The translations under genes and the position numbers were made by a program. From Tissierellaceae bacterium (GTDB lineage Bacteria; Bacillota; Clostridia; Tissierellales; Tissierellaceae), in assembly GCA_018434075.1 (NCBI GenBank), contig JAHDQA010000076.1, positions 1 to 64,000 on the forward strand: a DNA stretch of 64,000 nucleotides. The letters run 5' to 3'. The first letter of the stretch is position 1. Every line of letters begins with the position of its first letter. Positions 17,901 through 25,832 of this stretch are shown here, in pieces. The notes below the pieces were generated by a model that saw only the letters and a program-made list of their open reading frames with translations, did no database searches and was not told where the DNA came from.

Positions 17901-19531
17901 GTGCTATATAGTTTTTCCAAGTCAAAATTAGTAGCGGGTAGTGGTTCGTAAGGTTTTACTTTACCTGGAATTACATTTAGGTATTCTTTATTTTTAGCTA
18001 CAAACTTAGCAGCTTCTGATGGTGAATAGCTGTTCCCATTATAAACTATCGGTTTAAATTCACTATATTTTATTTTGTAAATTTTTCTCCTTACATTAGA
18101 CAAGTCATCAATTATATTTTCCCTTTCTTTCTCAGTTGATTTAATTGATTTTTCCAATGTATTTAAATTTGTTCTTGATATGTATTCAGAAATATCATTA
18201 ATTGATTTTTCCATGTCTTTATATGAATCATCTAAAACTGATACACAAAGAGGTTTTATAGATTCAGGGACTTGATCTTTAAGCACTGATAGTGCTTTTT
18301 TAGTATGACTAGTAATTAGGACACTCTTTCCTTGTGATAAAAAATGGCCAATAAGATTCGCAATAGTATGAGTTTTACCTGTTCCTGGGGGACCTTGTAC
18401 TAATACAGCATCATGATACTCTATTCTTTTTGCAATTTCAAGTTGCTCACTATTTGCCGGCTTGGATAGCAAAATGTCTATGCTTTCACCACTAATGTTT
18501 GCCAATTGTTCTTCAATAGAATACTCTTTGTCTTCAAATTTTTTTTGAATGTAGTTTTCTCCAACTATGTTAAGTAAATGGGTAGGAACATAGTTGTTTA
18601 CCTCTATGTTATGTATAATTTGATCAATGACTTTTGGCGTTCCATCTATTCTTTTTTGGATAAAAAAAACAGGCTTCCAATATGTTTTTAATATTGCATC
18701 ATCATTAATATCCTCTTCATTTGAGTCTATAAACTTACTTTTTGGAGACAAACCATAAGTTAAACTTTTCATAAAATTTTTCGTATCATTATTGTCTAGA
18801 GGATGGTATTCGTTTTCTTCAAGATCTTTAATTAATTTATCTAAGGAATGATCTTCAAGATCCGGTGTTTGATGTAATAGTATTTCATAAAGATAAGAGC
18901 TATTATCTGTATCAACTATTTTTATAATGTTATTCTTTGAATCAAATTCAAAATCAATCTTCTTAATTAAAACTGGATGATTTATGCTTGTTTCATGAGT
19001 GTGCCTAAATAAGCCATTACCAACTACAAATTCAAGCGTTTCCGGTTCTTTATTAAGATCTATATAAGCATTGTATAAATTCATAAAGAAATCTCGAGTC
19101 TTTTCTATTGTTTTTTGCCTAGCAACCCATTTATCTCGTGAATCCAACCAAAGATGCATTGCTTCTACACGTTCAGGAGAAATTTCAAATATCTCAAGGT
19201 TCTCACCTAATTCAGATGAAGATGGCTTTATGCTAATATTTGATTTGTAATCGTCCCAATCTCCATCAATCCAATTAATAATTACCTTATCAGGTTTTGG
19301 GCATTTTTCATACTCGGGTTTTCTAATTTCTAAAATAACATTTGAATCATATTCATAATCCGCATATTTATCCCTTGAATAAATTTTTATATTTTCTGGA
19401 TCTATAGGGATATCATTTAAAAATACATGCCAATGTTGCTTGTTAACATCTACTATTTTAGTAAATTTTAAAGAACTAAATTCTTTTAGATACTTATATA
19501 GCGCTATTGCTTTCCCTGAACTATTAGACAT
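14903..19531 (-). CDS. SF1 (UPF1-like) helicase fused to a C-terminal Vsr/DUF559-like nuclease
   Basis: 1542 residues. Residues 1-350 match nothing I know. Walker A GPPGTGKT lies near 380 after a Q-motif-like stretch, motif II DEASQSD near 1092, motif III VVGDDKQVSP near 1114, GDERNIIFLSMV further on and motif VI VATSRAKDQLW near 1330. About 700 residues rich in predicted coiled coil separate motifs I and II. The C-terminus (1370-1480) is a PD-(D/E)XK-type nuclease: RIDIVV then IAIECDGDSYH and LERLGWRFIRIRGSEY, as in Vsr-like domains. The ATG at 19531 follows GAGGTG; the frame extends 3 codons upstream with no better start. Helicase-Vsr fusions include the Hhe anti-phage family, but its DUF4011 domain is not apparent here. 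Confidence 0.88.
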   Translation of the reverse strand: MSNSSGKAIALYKYLKEFSSLKFTKIVDVNKQHWHVFLNDIPIDPENIKIYSRDKYADYEYDSNVILEIRKPEYEKCPKPDKVIINWIDGDWDDYKSNISIKPSSSELGENLEIFEISPERVEAMHLWLDSRDKWVARQKTIEKTRDFFMNLYNAYIDLNKEPETLEFVVGNGLFRHTHETSINHPVLIKKIDFEFDSKNNIIKIVDTDNSSYLYEILLHQTPDLEDHSLDKLIKDLEENEYHPLDNNDTKNFMKSLTYGLSPKSKFIDSNEEDINDDAILKTYWKPVFFIQKRIDGTPKVIDQIIHNIEVNNYVPTHLLNIVGENYIQKKFEDKEYSIEEQLANISGESIDILLSKPANSEQLEIAKRIEYHDAVLVQGPPGTGKTHTIANLIGHFLSQGKSVLITSHTKKALSVLKDQVPESIKPLCVSVLDDSYKDMEKSINDISEYISRTNLNTLEKSIKSTEKERENIIDDLSNVRRKIYKIKYSEFKPIVYNGNSYSPSEAAKFVAKNKEYLNVIPGKVKPYEPLPATNFDLEKLYSTNDNISPFDEKELDLDIPDPKLLISPHDFKEIIGNRMSANEELESIKRKLSFNIEFNFQDNCIAGSKDDHEFLIARNIDLDTIKDLEGFINNIISKLHNSTEQDAPIPSWIFYAVADGKAGGNSRKKWENLINSITETYDYVQSLPLEIINKKIDIDKSIDIIDSKTQITELANISQKNNILSGTILFFKPHLRNLVDNIKINGKKPTSVLDFELILKHIELLEMRQNLSYLWDELIYRDDFISYDQLSESPEEICYNYISTINYFLDWYENEFKELDEMLKSLDFNKIILCEFSVLDSNLVKVKKIFNFMDNKMPIYINLLKLFMEQKNTNIKLNELINILEFNKRKESKICNDLKIAIKDEDHTLYERSYNHLIEIFSKRDLQIWRREILNRISSVAPSWANAISNREGIHSKSICPEKIDIAWQCKQFNTIIEEINAESLDELQKKSLELSVNLRKKTEELAANKAWLNLLIRTQENIEMKQALSGWKLLMKKIGKGTGKNAPKLRKEAKEHMAKCQNAVPAWIMTINTAMVTLDPGKNIFDVIIIDEASQSDITAIAITYFGKKIIVVGDDKQVSPMSIGVDTDEINALARMHIKDLIPNWSLYDAKTSLYDISSMTYDSLMLREHFRCMPDIIGYSNYLSYDYKIKPLRDKHSCNIFPNVVSHRVEMGARTPGRKTNQAEALEIVSLISACIEQPEYDNKTFGVISLLGDDQSKLIQNLLLEKLPPTVIEERRIVCGNASNFQGDERNIIFLSMVDSNEGDGPLYLRGEGAEQSTKQRYNVATSRAKDQLWIVHSLDYTKDLKEGDIRRDLLQYADNPSFYIEKSLDQKSESEFEKSVAGSLLSAGYNITQQWEVGSYRIDIVVQYGDRKIAIECDGDSYHSSEEQIRKDLERQTILERLGWRFIRIRGSEYYSNPELTMKRVYSDLKEFGIFTEELKVQKYEVSSVLLENIKIRANQIRMDWENGNNTTPKKIKEDSLPYITNKKKQMIQEYQ

Positions 19532-19565
19532 AAAACACACCTCAAGTACTTAATATATTGTTCTT

Positions 19566-19571
19566 ATTATA
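19566..19571 (-). promoter_or_regulatory. Extended -10 promoter element of the helicase cassette
   Basis: On the minus strand TGTTATAAT gives an extended -10 (TG-N-TATAAT) about 30 bases before the ribosome binding site. A TTGTCA lies upstream at a 20-base spacing, too long for a standard -35, so the extended -10 is probably the main determinant. Confidence 0.5.
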
Positions 19572-19702
19572 ACATATTTATGCTTTTATTTTGACAATTT
19601 ATTTTATATATAGGCTAAAATTAGCTAGTTATGATAATATTACAATGTCATTATTGATATCATAATTAATGGTCTATTTATGATATAATAATCGTAGTTT
19701 AT

Positions 19703-19728
19703 TAAATTTTGTCTATTTATGCCGATAG
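19703..19728 (+). promoter_or_regulatory. Sigma-28 (SigD/FliA)-type promoter
   Basis: TAAA (19703-19706), 14 bases, then GCCGATAG (19721-19728). This fits the motility sigma factor consensus TAAA-N15-GCCGATAA closely. It lies 31 bases upstream of the start of the next gene and in the right orientation. The word GTCTATTTATG occurs twice around it (near 19672 and at 19711). Confidence 0.8.
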
Positions 19729-19759
19729 TATATTTAGTTGAAATAAAGGGGGCATTATT

Positions 19760-20371
19760 TTGAAATTAATAGTTGAAGGGAATATTTACTTTTTAGAAAA
19801 AGATGGAGAAGTCATAGAAAAAATAGCAGATATTTTGAGTCAAGAGGTAGAAAATGCAAATAAAGTTATAAGATCAATAATCGTAGACGGATTAGAACTG
19901 TATCAAGACTATTTTGAATACATACTTGACAATTTAGACAATATAGAAGAAATAGATGTAAAACTAGCTACATACAAAGAATTGGTCAACGAAACTCTAA
20001 TTGGCACAGTAGATTATTTGGAAGGCGCTTCTAATGAATTAGAACCTTTAAGCGAAGAATTTTATGCTGAACCAACAAAAGAATCTTGGGAAAGATTTTC
20101 AGACTTGATAGAAGGCATAAATTGGATAATAAGTGTATTCAACTTAATTGACAACGATAAAACACTAATAGAAGCATTGCCAAGCTATGAAATATGGAAT
20201 CTATACGCAAAAGATGTGCTCACGTTAAATGAGCTAATTCCACAAATGAGCGATGCATTAAACATAAAAGACAACACATTGCTCGCAGATTTAATGATTT
20301 ATGAAATACTTCCAATATACAATGACATGAGAGAACAATTAATCAGTTTGTACAACATAGAGGAGAATTAA
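19760..20371 (+). CDS. Hypothetical protein preceding a motility-accessory glycosyltransferase
   Basis: 203 residues, acidic, apparently all-helical, no signal peptide or membrane segment. No family recognised. It starts with TTG at 19760 behind AAAGGGGGC at good spacing. The stop is one base before the DUF115 gene, and both lie behind a sigma-28-type promoter, so a role in flagellar assembly or flagellin modification, perhaps as a partner of the DUF115 enzyme, is a reasonable inference. Confidence 0.75.
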   Translation: MKLIVEGNIYFLEKDGEVIEKIADILSQEVENANKVIRSIIVDGLELYQDYFEYILDNLDNIEEIDVKLATYKELVNETLIGTVDYLEGASNELEPLSEEFYAEPTKESWERFSDLIEGINWIISVFNLIDNDKTLIEALPSYEIWNLYAKDVLTLNELIPQMSDALNIKDNTLLADLMIYEILPIYNDMREQLISLYNIEEN

Positions 20372-20372
20372 T

Positions 20373-22223
20373 ATGCGAAGTTTAAGCAATATAAATTATT
20401 TAAAGGCTAATTTCAAATCCGCTTGGGAAAATATTAAAGACATTGACGAAGATTCAATAATAGATATAGTTATCGAAGAATCCAAAGCAGGATTGAACAC
20501 TCTTAAGTTTAGAGAAGAAAATGCTTTTAAATACGTACACAGCAAGTATGACCCTTTAAAAGAAGCGCAAAGCATTGTGAAAAAATATGAAAAAGAACTA
20601 GAAAAAAGCGGAATGGCAATATTTTTTGGCACAGGGCTAGGCTATCATATTGAGCTGATTTTAAGAACATATCCTGACATCAAGGCATATATCTATGAGC
20701 CAAATAGCGAAGTGCTGTATTATTTTTTCAAAGAGCGATCATTTTCAGAAGCCCAACTCAAACGATTTAAAAATGTTTTCGCCGATAGAGATTCTTTTTT
20801 ATCGGAAATAGGTCAAATAATAAAACTAAACAGAGATTCATTTACTATAGTCGAGTTGCCTGCATATATGACTATATACCCTGATGAGTATGAGTTTTTT
20901 ATCAATGCAATAAAGACCATAGTCAGAGATAGAAGGAGCAGTATTTTAACAGAACACTCATTTCAGAAGCGTTGGATAATAAACTCGATGAAAAACTTTA
21001 AACACGTGTTGAATACACCAAATGCAATAGTAGAAAACAAAGGAAAGTTTAAAGATATTCCGGCAATTTTGGTGGCTGCAGGGCCATCATTAAATGAGGA
21101 AATAGAAAATATTAGAAAAATCAAAGATGAAGGACTTGCATACATATTTAGTGTAGGTTCAGCCATCAACACATTGATTGCAAACAACATTCATCCAGAC
21201 GTAGCGACAACTTATGATCCGACTGAGCACAACCAAAAAGTATTTTTGAAGGTCAAAGAACAAAATATAAAGGATATTCCGCTTATATTCGGCTCATCGG
21301 TTGGATATGAAACAATTGAAAATTATCCAGGAAAACTATATCACATGATCACTTCACAAGACAAAATTTCAAACTATTATTTAGATAATGAAAATACAGA
21401 GCCGATAGATATAGTACTTGATGCTCCGAGTATTGCTGTGGTTACGCTTCAACTGTTAAATTATCTAGGATTTAATCCAATAATACTTGCAGGACAAAAT
21501 TTGGCTTATGTAGGTACAAAGCAGCACTCAGAGGGCGTGTTTTACAGCAATGACTTATCAGATGAAGAATTAAAAAACGCACTTGATGTCAAAGATGTTT
21601 ACGGGAATACAATAAAGACAAATAATGGATACAATTCAATGAGGCAACAAATGGAGAGCTATATAAGGCAACTTAATCATTTAACAGTAATTAATACCAC
21701 AAAAGGTGGGGCAGCAATAGAAGGTGCTCCTTTTGCAGAGCTAGATAAAGTAATTAATGATTATTTAAACAATAGAGTAGTAGAAAAAGATTTTTTGGAT
21801 AATTGGAACATGCACTACGATCCCCAAAAGTTAAAAGAAAAAGTGGACAACATGAATGTATTCAAAGAAGAAGCAAATGATATAATGAAAGAATATTATT
21901 CATTATTGGACAAAATGGAAACTCTATTAAAAAACAACAATTTAAAGGAACTCCAGAACATGTACAATTTATTGAATTCAACAATCGACAAAATAGAGGA
22001 AAATCCATATTTCAATACATTTATTCTACAGATGAATCGACTCTATCATCAACTTCTATCAGAAGAGATAAATATATTGGCCGAAGAGAAGAATGCTAGA
22101 AAGAAAAATGAAAAGTTGATAAAAGAATACAGGACATTTATGGATAGATGTAAAAATGACATAGAAATACTTGAACCAATATATAGTGAATTAACAGAAA
22201 ATATATTAGATTATTGTAAATAA
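20373..22223 (+). CDS. DUF115 (6-hydroxymethylpterin pyrophosphokinase MptE-like) motility accessory factor
   Basis: 616 residues. The central DUF115 region is clear: FFGTGLGYHIELIL near 85, AILVAAGPSLNEEIENI near 230, and PDVATTYDPTEHNQKVF followed by GQNLAYVGTKQHSEG. In flagellated bacteria proteins of this family (Maf type) glycosylate flagellin with nonulosonic acids; other members act on pterins. The sigma-28-type promoter upstream favours the motility role. The C-terminal 120 residues look helical and coiled. ATG follows GAGGAGAATTAAT. Cotranscribed with the preceding hypothetical gene and ended by a strong terminator. Confidence 0.88.
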   Translation: MRSLSNINYLKANFKSAWENIKDIDEDSIIDIVIEESKAGLNTLKFREENAFKYVHSKYDPLKEAQSIVKKYEKELEKSGMAIFFGTGLGYHIELILRTYPDIKAYIYEPNSEVLYYFFKERSFSEAQLKRFKNVFADRDSFLSEIGQIIKLNRDSFTIVELPAYMTIYPDEYEFFINAIKTIVRDRRSSILTEHSFQKRWIINSMKNFKHVLNTPNAIVENKGKFKDIPAILVAAGPSLNEEIENIRKIKDEGLAYIFSVGSAINTLIANNIHPDVATTYDPTEHNQKVFLKVKEQNIKDIPLIFGSSVGYETIENYPGKLYHMITSQDKISNYYLDNENTEPIDIVLDAPSIAVVTLQLLNYLGFNPIILAGQNLAYVGTKQHSEGVFYSNDLSDEELKNALDVKDVYGNTIKTNNGYNSMRQQMESYIRQLNHLTVINTTKGGAAIEGAPFAELDKVINDYLNNRVVEKDFLDNWNMHYDPQKLKEKVDNMNVFKEEANDIMKEYYSLLDKMETLLKNNNLKELQNMYNLLNSTIDKIEENPYFNTFILQMNRLYHQLLSEEINILAEEKNARKKNEKLIKEYRTFMDRCKNDIEILEPIYSELTENILDYCK

Positions 22224-22225
22224 TT

Positions 22226-22247
22226 AAGTGGCTATTGCCACTTTTTT
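22226..22247 (+). terminator. Terminator after the DUF115 gene
   Basis: Stem AAGTGGC (22226-22232) and GCCACTT (22237-22243), loop TATT, followed by TTTT. It ends two bases before the -35 box of the next promoter. Confidence 0.85.
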
Positions 22248-22248
22248 A

Positions 22249-22277
22249 TTGACATATACATTTATATATTCTAATAT
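22249..22277 (+). promoter_or_regulatory. Promoter of the arsR-CoA-disulfide-reductase operon
   Basis: TTGACA (22249-22254), 17 bases, TAATAT (22272-22277): a near-consensus housekeeping promoter. Confidence 0.85.
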
Positions 22278-22286
22278 TAGAATATA
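22265..22286 (+). promoter_or_regulatory. 22-bp perfect palindrome, ArsR operator
   Basis: The half-site TATATTCTAAT is followed at once by its exact reverse complement. The palindrome covers the -10 box, so a bound dimer would block RNA polymerase. Position and symmetry fit autorepression by the ArsR protein encoded 20 bases downstream. Confidence 0.8.
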
Positions 22287-22305
22287 AAGATATAGGGGGT
22301 AGCTG

Positions 22306-22590
22306 ATGGAGATTGATAGAAAATTATTTAACGAAAAAGCGGATTTGCTAAAGCTTATAGCGCATCCTATCAGACTTTGCATACTGAAAGGTCTGATTGA
22401 AAATGGCGAGAACAATGTTTCATTTATGCAAAGCTGCTTAGATGTTCCACAGTCGACAGTTTCACAGCATTTGGCGAAACTCAGGACTGCTGGAATAATA
22501 GAAGACAACAGGCGGGGCAACGAAGTGTATTACAAAATAAAAGACGATGAAGTAATAAACATAATAAAATTGTTATTCAATGAAAATTAG
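22306..22590 (+). CDS. ArsR-family repressor
   Basis: 94 residues, winged helix of the ArsR/SmtB family (LIAHPIRLCILKGL, VPQSTVSQHLAKLRTAGII). Cysteines occur in RLCILKG (residue 25) and MQSCLDV (residue 45), the latter near the helix where thiol or metal ligands of this family often sit; the canonical ELCVCDL metal motif is absent. The downstream gene handles reactive sulfur, so a persulfide- or thiol-sensing repressor in the manner of SqrR/BigR is a plausible reading, not shown. ATG follows GGGGGTAGCTG. Confidence 0.9.
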   Translation: MEIDRKLFNEKADLLKLIAHPIRLCILKGLIENGENNVSFMQSCLDVPQSTVSQHLAKLRTAGIIEDNRRGNEVYYKIKDDEVINIIKLLFNEN

Positions 22591-22601
22591 GAGGCAAGAA
22601 A

Positions 22602-25088
22602 ATGGGTAAAAAAGTATTGATTGTAGGTGGAGTAGCAGGTGGAGCAACTGCTCTAGCAAGGCTAAGAAGATTGGATGAAAGCGCAGAAATTATTTTATTT
22701 GAAAGAGGCGAATACGTATCTTTTGCGAACTGCGGTCTTCCATATTACATTGGCGGAGAAATCGAAGAAAGAGAACAACTTCTAGTAAGCACACCAGAGA
22801 GTTTGAAATCTAAATTTAATGCAGACATAAGAACATCAAATGAAGTTTTAAAAATAAATAGAGAAGAAAAAACAGTTGAAGTAAAAAACCACAAAACAGG
22901 TGAAATATACAAAGAACCATATGATTATTTAATTCTTTCAACTGGTTCAAGTCCATTAAAGCCACCTATCCCCGGAATAGATGCGCCTAACATCTTTAGC
23001 CTTTGGACTATACCTGACACAGACAAGATAAAAGGATATATCGACACTAACAAACCAAAATCAGCGATAGTAGTAGGCGGTGGATTTATAGGGCTTGAGA
23101 TGGCTGAAAACTTACACGCACAGGGCCTAGAGGTCTCAATCGTAGAAATGCTAGATCAAGTTATGGCGCCGATAGACTTTGAAATGGCACAAATAGTACA
23201 TGAGCATTTAAAATCCAAAGGTGTAAAACTTCATCTCAAAGATGGCGTGTCATCTTTCTCATATGACAATGGCAAAACTACTGTCACTCTTCAATCTGGA
23301 GAAAAAGTAGTAGGAGACATGGTAATATTGTCAATAGGAGTTAGACCAAACGGCGAATTAGCTAAAGAAGCCGGACTTGAAATCAACCAAAGAGGCGGAA
23401 TTGTAGTAGATGAGTTTTTAAAGACCTCTGACGAATCAATTTATGCAATTGGAGATGTAATCGAAGTAGTAGACTATATAACTAAAAATAAGACAATGGT
23501 GCCACTCGCTGGACCAGCCAACAAACAAGGCAGAATTGCAGCAAACAACATTTTAGCTAGCTATGATGAAAATTATAAAGGAACTCAAGGCACTAGCATT
23601 GCTAAAGTATTTGATTTGACAGTAGCAAATACAGGGATAAATGAGAAAAATCTAAACAAATCAGGCAAAGAATACAAAAAAGACTATCAAATTGCTCTCA
23701 TTCATGTAAACTCACATGCTGGATATTACCCAGGAGCATTGCCAATGACAATCAAGCTGATATTTGACAATGAAGGCAAAGTCTTAGGGTCACAGATAGT
23801 CGGATATGATGGGGTTGACAAGAGAATTGATGTAATAGCAACTGCAATTAGATTCAATGCCACTGTTAGTGATTTAATGGAGCTTGAACTTGCATACGCA
23901 CCTCCATATTCTTCAGCTAAAGATCCTGTAAACATGATTGGATTTGCTGCAGACAATATATTAAAAGGCTTAACAGAGCAAATACTTTGGCGAGAATTAG
24001 ACAGCGTCGATAAAAACACTCATGTGCTTTTGGATGTCCGTGAAGATGTTGAAAGAGAACTAGGGTTTATTGAAAATTCAATTCACATTCCTCTAGGGCA
24101 ACTCAGAAATAGATTGAATGAACTAGATAAATCAAAGACCTATATAGTATATTGCGCTGTAGGCTTAAGAGGTTACATTGCAGACAGAATTTTAAGACAA
24201 AATGGATTTAAATCACTAAATTTAGCAGGTGGATTCAACACATACAAGACCATGTACATGCAAGACAAAAAAGACTCAGAACCAATAGCATTCTCTGATT
24301 CAGGAGTTGTTGAAACTCCAAAGAAAGAAGAGTATATAGGCGAGACAATTAAATTAAATGCTTGCGGTCTATCTTGCCCTGGACCAATCATCCAAGTAGC
24401 CGAGAAAATGAAAGAGTTAAAAAATGGGGACATACTAGAAGTTCAAGCAACAGACCCAGGCTTTATCAATGACATAAAAGCATGGTGTCAAAATACTAAA
24501 AACACATTTATATCTGAAGAAAAATTAAAAGACAGATGGGTAGTAAGGATAAAAAAGGGATTGGCACTATCTGATATCGTCAAAGATGAAAAGGGATTTA
24601 TGGAAGTAAATCAAGGCAAAAAATCCAAGACTTTGATTGTATTTAGCGGCGACTTAGATAAGACAATAGCTTCATTTATCATAGCCAATGGTGCAAGGGC
24701 CATGGGAAATGAAGTGACCATGTTTTTCACATTCTGGGGATTAAATATTTTGAGGAAACCAGAAAAAGTTGAAGTTAAGAAAAATTTTATAGAAAAAATG
24801 TTTGGAATCATGATGCCAAGGGGTACGAAAGAACTAGGATTATCTCGAATGAATATGGCAGGCATGGGTGCAAAGATGATTAGAAAAGTAATGAAAGACA
24901 AAAACATTCAATCCGTAGAAGAACTTATGGAATTAGCTATAAATTCGGGTATAAGAATAATAGCTTGTCAAATGAGCATGGATGTAATGGGGATAAAAAA
25001 AGAAGAATTATTTGATGGCGTAGAAATAGGTGGAGTTGCAACATATCTAAACGCTGCAGATGAATCAAATGTAAATTTATTTGTTTAG
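22602..25088 (+). CDS. FAD-dependent CoA-disulfide/polysulfide reductase fused to rhodanese, TusA and DsrE domains
   Basis: 828 residues, four domains. Residues 1-450: pyridine-nucleotide-disulfide reductase of the CoA-disulfide reductase type, with VGGVAGGATALARLRRL and the single active Cys44 in FANCGLPYYIGG. Residues 460-555: rhodanese, active Cys518 in YCAVGLRGY. Residues 580-655: TusA-like, Cys588 and Cys592 in CGLSCPGP. Residues 675-828: DsrE-like (VFSGDLDKTIASFIIANGA). Together they could reduce CoA-disulfide or per/polysulfide and relay sulfane sulfur between domains. Single-protein fusions of this kind occur in anaerobes. It shares an operon with the ArsR gene and has a strong AGGAGG site. 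Confidence 0.95.
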   Translation: MGKKVLIVGGVAGGATALARLRRLDESAEIILFERGEYVSFANCGLPYYIGGEIEEREQLLVSTPESLKSKFNADIRTSNEVLKINREEKTVEVKNHKTGEIYKEPYDYLILSTGSSPLKPPIPGIDAPNIFSLWTIPDTDKIKGYIDTNKPKSAIVVGGGFIGLEMAENLHAQGLEVSIVEMLDQVMAPIDFEMAQIVHEHLKSKGVKLHLKDGVSSFSYDNGKTTVTLQSGEKVVGDMVILSIGVRPNGELAKEAGLEINQRGGIVVDEFLKTSDESIYAIGDVIEVVDYITKNKTMVPLAGPANKQGRIAANNILASYDENYKGTQGTSIAKVFDLTVANTGINEKNLNKSGKEYKKDYQIALIHVNSHAGYYPGALPMTIKLIFDNEGKVLGSQIVGYDGVDKRIDVIATAIRFNATVSDLMELELAYAPPYSSAKDPVNMIGFAADNILKGLTEQILWRELDSVDKNTHVLLDVREDVERELGFIENSIHIPLGQLRNRLNELDKSKTYIVYCAVGLRGYIADRILRQNGFKSLNLAGGFNTYKTMYMQDKKDSEPIAFSDSGVVETPKKEEYIGETIKLNACGLSCPGPIIQVAEKMKELKNGDILEVQATDPGFINDIKAWCQNTKNTFISEEKLKDRWVVRIKKGLALSDIVKDEKGFMEVNQGKKSKTLIVFSGDLDKTIASFIIANGARAMGNEVTMFFTFWGLNILRKPEKVEVKKNFIEKMFGIMMPRGTKELGLSRMNMAGMGAKMIRKVMKDKNIQSVEELMELAINSGIRIIACQMSMDVMGIKKEELFDGVEIGGVATYLNAADESNVNLFV

Positions 25089-25124
25089 AATATTGTCTTT
25101 AGACATTAAATAATTTTTTTACCC

Positions 25125-25153
25125 TAGACTTAAAATTAATTTTAGTGTATACT
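25125..25153 (+). promoter_or_regulatory. Rubrerythrin promoter
   Basis: TAGACT (25125-25130), 17 bases, TATACT (25148-25153). Transcription would start inside the palindrome that follows directly. Confidence 0.6.
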
Positions 25154-25158
25154 ATAGA

Positions 25159-25197
25159 TGTAAATCAAAATTGTAATGATTACAATTTTGATTTACA
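25159..25197 (+). promoter_or_regulatory. 39-bp perfect palindrome with PerR-like box
   Basis: Nineteen bases (25159-25177) are mirrored exactly by 25179-25197 around a single G. The core TTGTAATGATTACAA (25171-25185) differs from the PerR consensus TTATAATNATTATAA at two symmetric positions. It starts 5 bases after the -10 box, where a bound repressor would block initiation. The flanking TGTAAATCAAAA arms extend well beyond a normal PerR box. Confidence 0.75.
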
Positions 25198-25238
25198 TTG
25201 TAGATAAAATATATAAAAATACAAGGGGGTAATATTTT

Positions 25239-25784
25239 ATGAACGCAATGACACAAGACAATTTAAGATCTGCATTTGCAGGAGAAAGCCAAGCACATAT
25301 GAGATATAGAATTTGGGCAGACAAGGCTGACAAAGATGGTTTCCCAACAGTAGCAAGACTATTTAGAGCAACATCAGATGCTGAGCAAATTCATGCTACA
25401 TTCCATTTCAATGCTTTAAGAGATGTAGTTGGATCATTTTTAGTAGCATCAGGCGGTGGATTTGGATTAGGTTCAACATCACAAAATCTTCAAGGTGCAA
25501 TCGATGGAGAAATGCACGAAGTAACACAAATGTACCCTGCTTACATAGCAGTTGCACAATTGCAGGGAGAAAAAGAAGCTGAAAATGCTATGAAATACGC
25601 AGTAGCAGCTGAAAAAGTACATGCAGAGCTTTATACAAAAGCTAAAGAATATGTAGACCAAGGAAAAGACTTGGATGCTAAAGTTGTAAAACTTTGCCCA
25701 GTCTGTGGTTATATAACAATAACTGGAGAAGAAGACAAATGCCCACTTTGTGGTGCATCAATCGACAAATTCATAGAGTATTAA
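25239..25784 (+). CDS. rbr: Rubrerythrin
   Basis: 181 residues. An N-terminal ferritin-like diiron domain (AGESQAHMRYRIWA, SDAEQIHATFHFNAL, EKEAENAMKYAVAAEKVHAELY) is followed by a C-terminal rubredoxin-type Fe(Cys)4 domain (CPVCGYITITGEEDKCPLCG). The enzyme reduces hydrogen peroxide in anaerobes with electrons from rubredoxin or NADH-dependent partners. The ATG follows GGGGGTAATATTTT. A PerR-like palindrome at the start site suggests peroxide induction. Monocistronic, with terminator. Confidence 0.96.
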   Translation: MNAMTQDNLRSAFAGESQAHMRYRIWADKADKDGFPTVARLFRATSDAEQIHATFHFNALRDVVGSFLVASGGGFGLGSTSQNLQGAIDGEMHEVTQMYPAYIAVAQLQGEKEAENAMKYAVAAEKVHAELYTKAKEYVDQGKDLDAKVVKLCPVCGYITITGEEDKCPLCGASIDKFIEY

Positions 25785-25789
25785 TCATT

Positions 25790-25812
25790 GAGCGCTTTTA
25801 AAAGCGCTCTTT
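25790..25812 (+). terminator. Terminator after rubrerythrin
   Basis: GAGCGC and GCGCTC flank TTTTAAAA (the whole 20 bases are palindromic), followed by TTTAAT. Confidence 0.8.
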
Positions 25813-25832
25813 AATCTGTAAGGGGTGATCAC

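Noticed and set aside
19591..19620. TTGACA with a downstream TAAAAT as promoter for the 19760 gene
   Set aside because: The spacer would be 19 bases, and the site is 140 bases from the gene; the sigma-28 match at 19703-19728 is much better placed.
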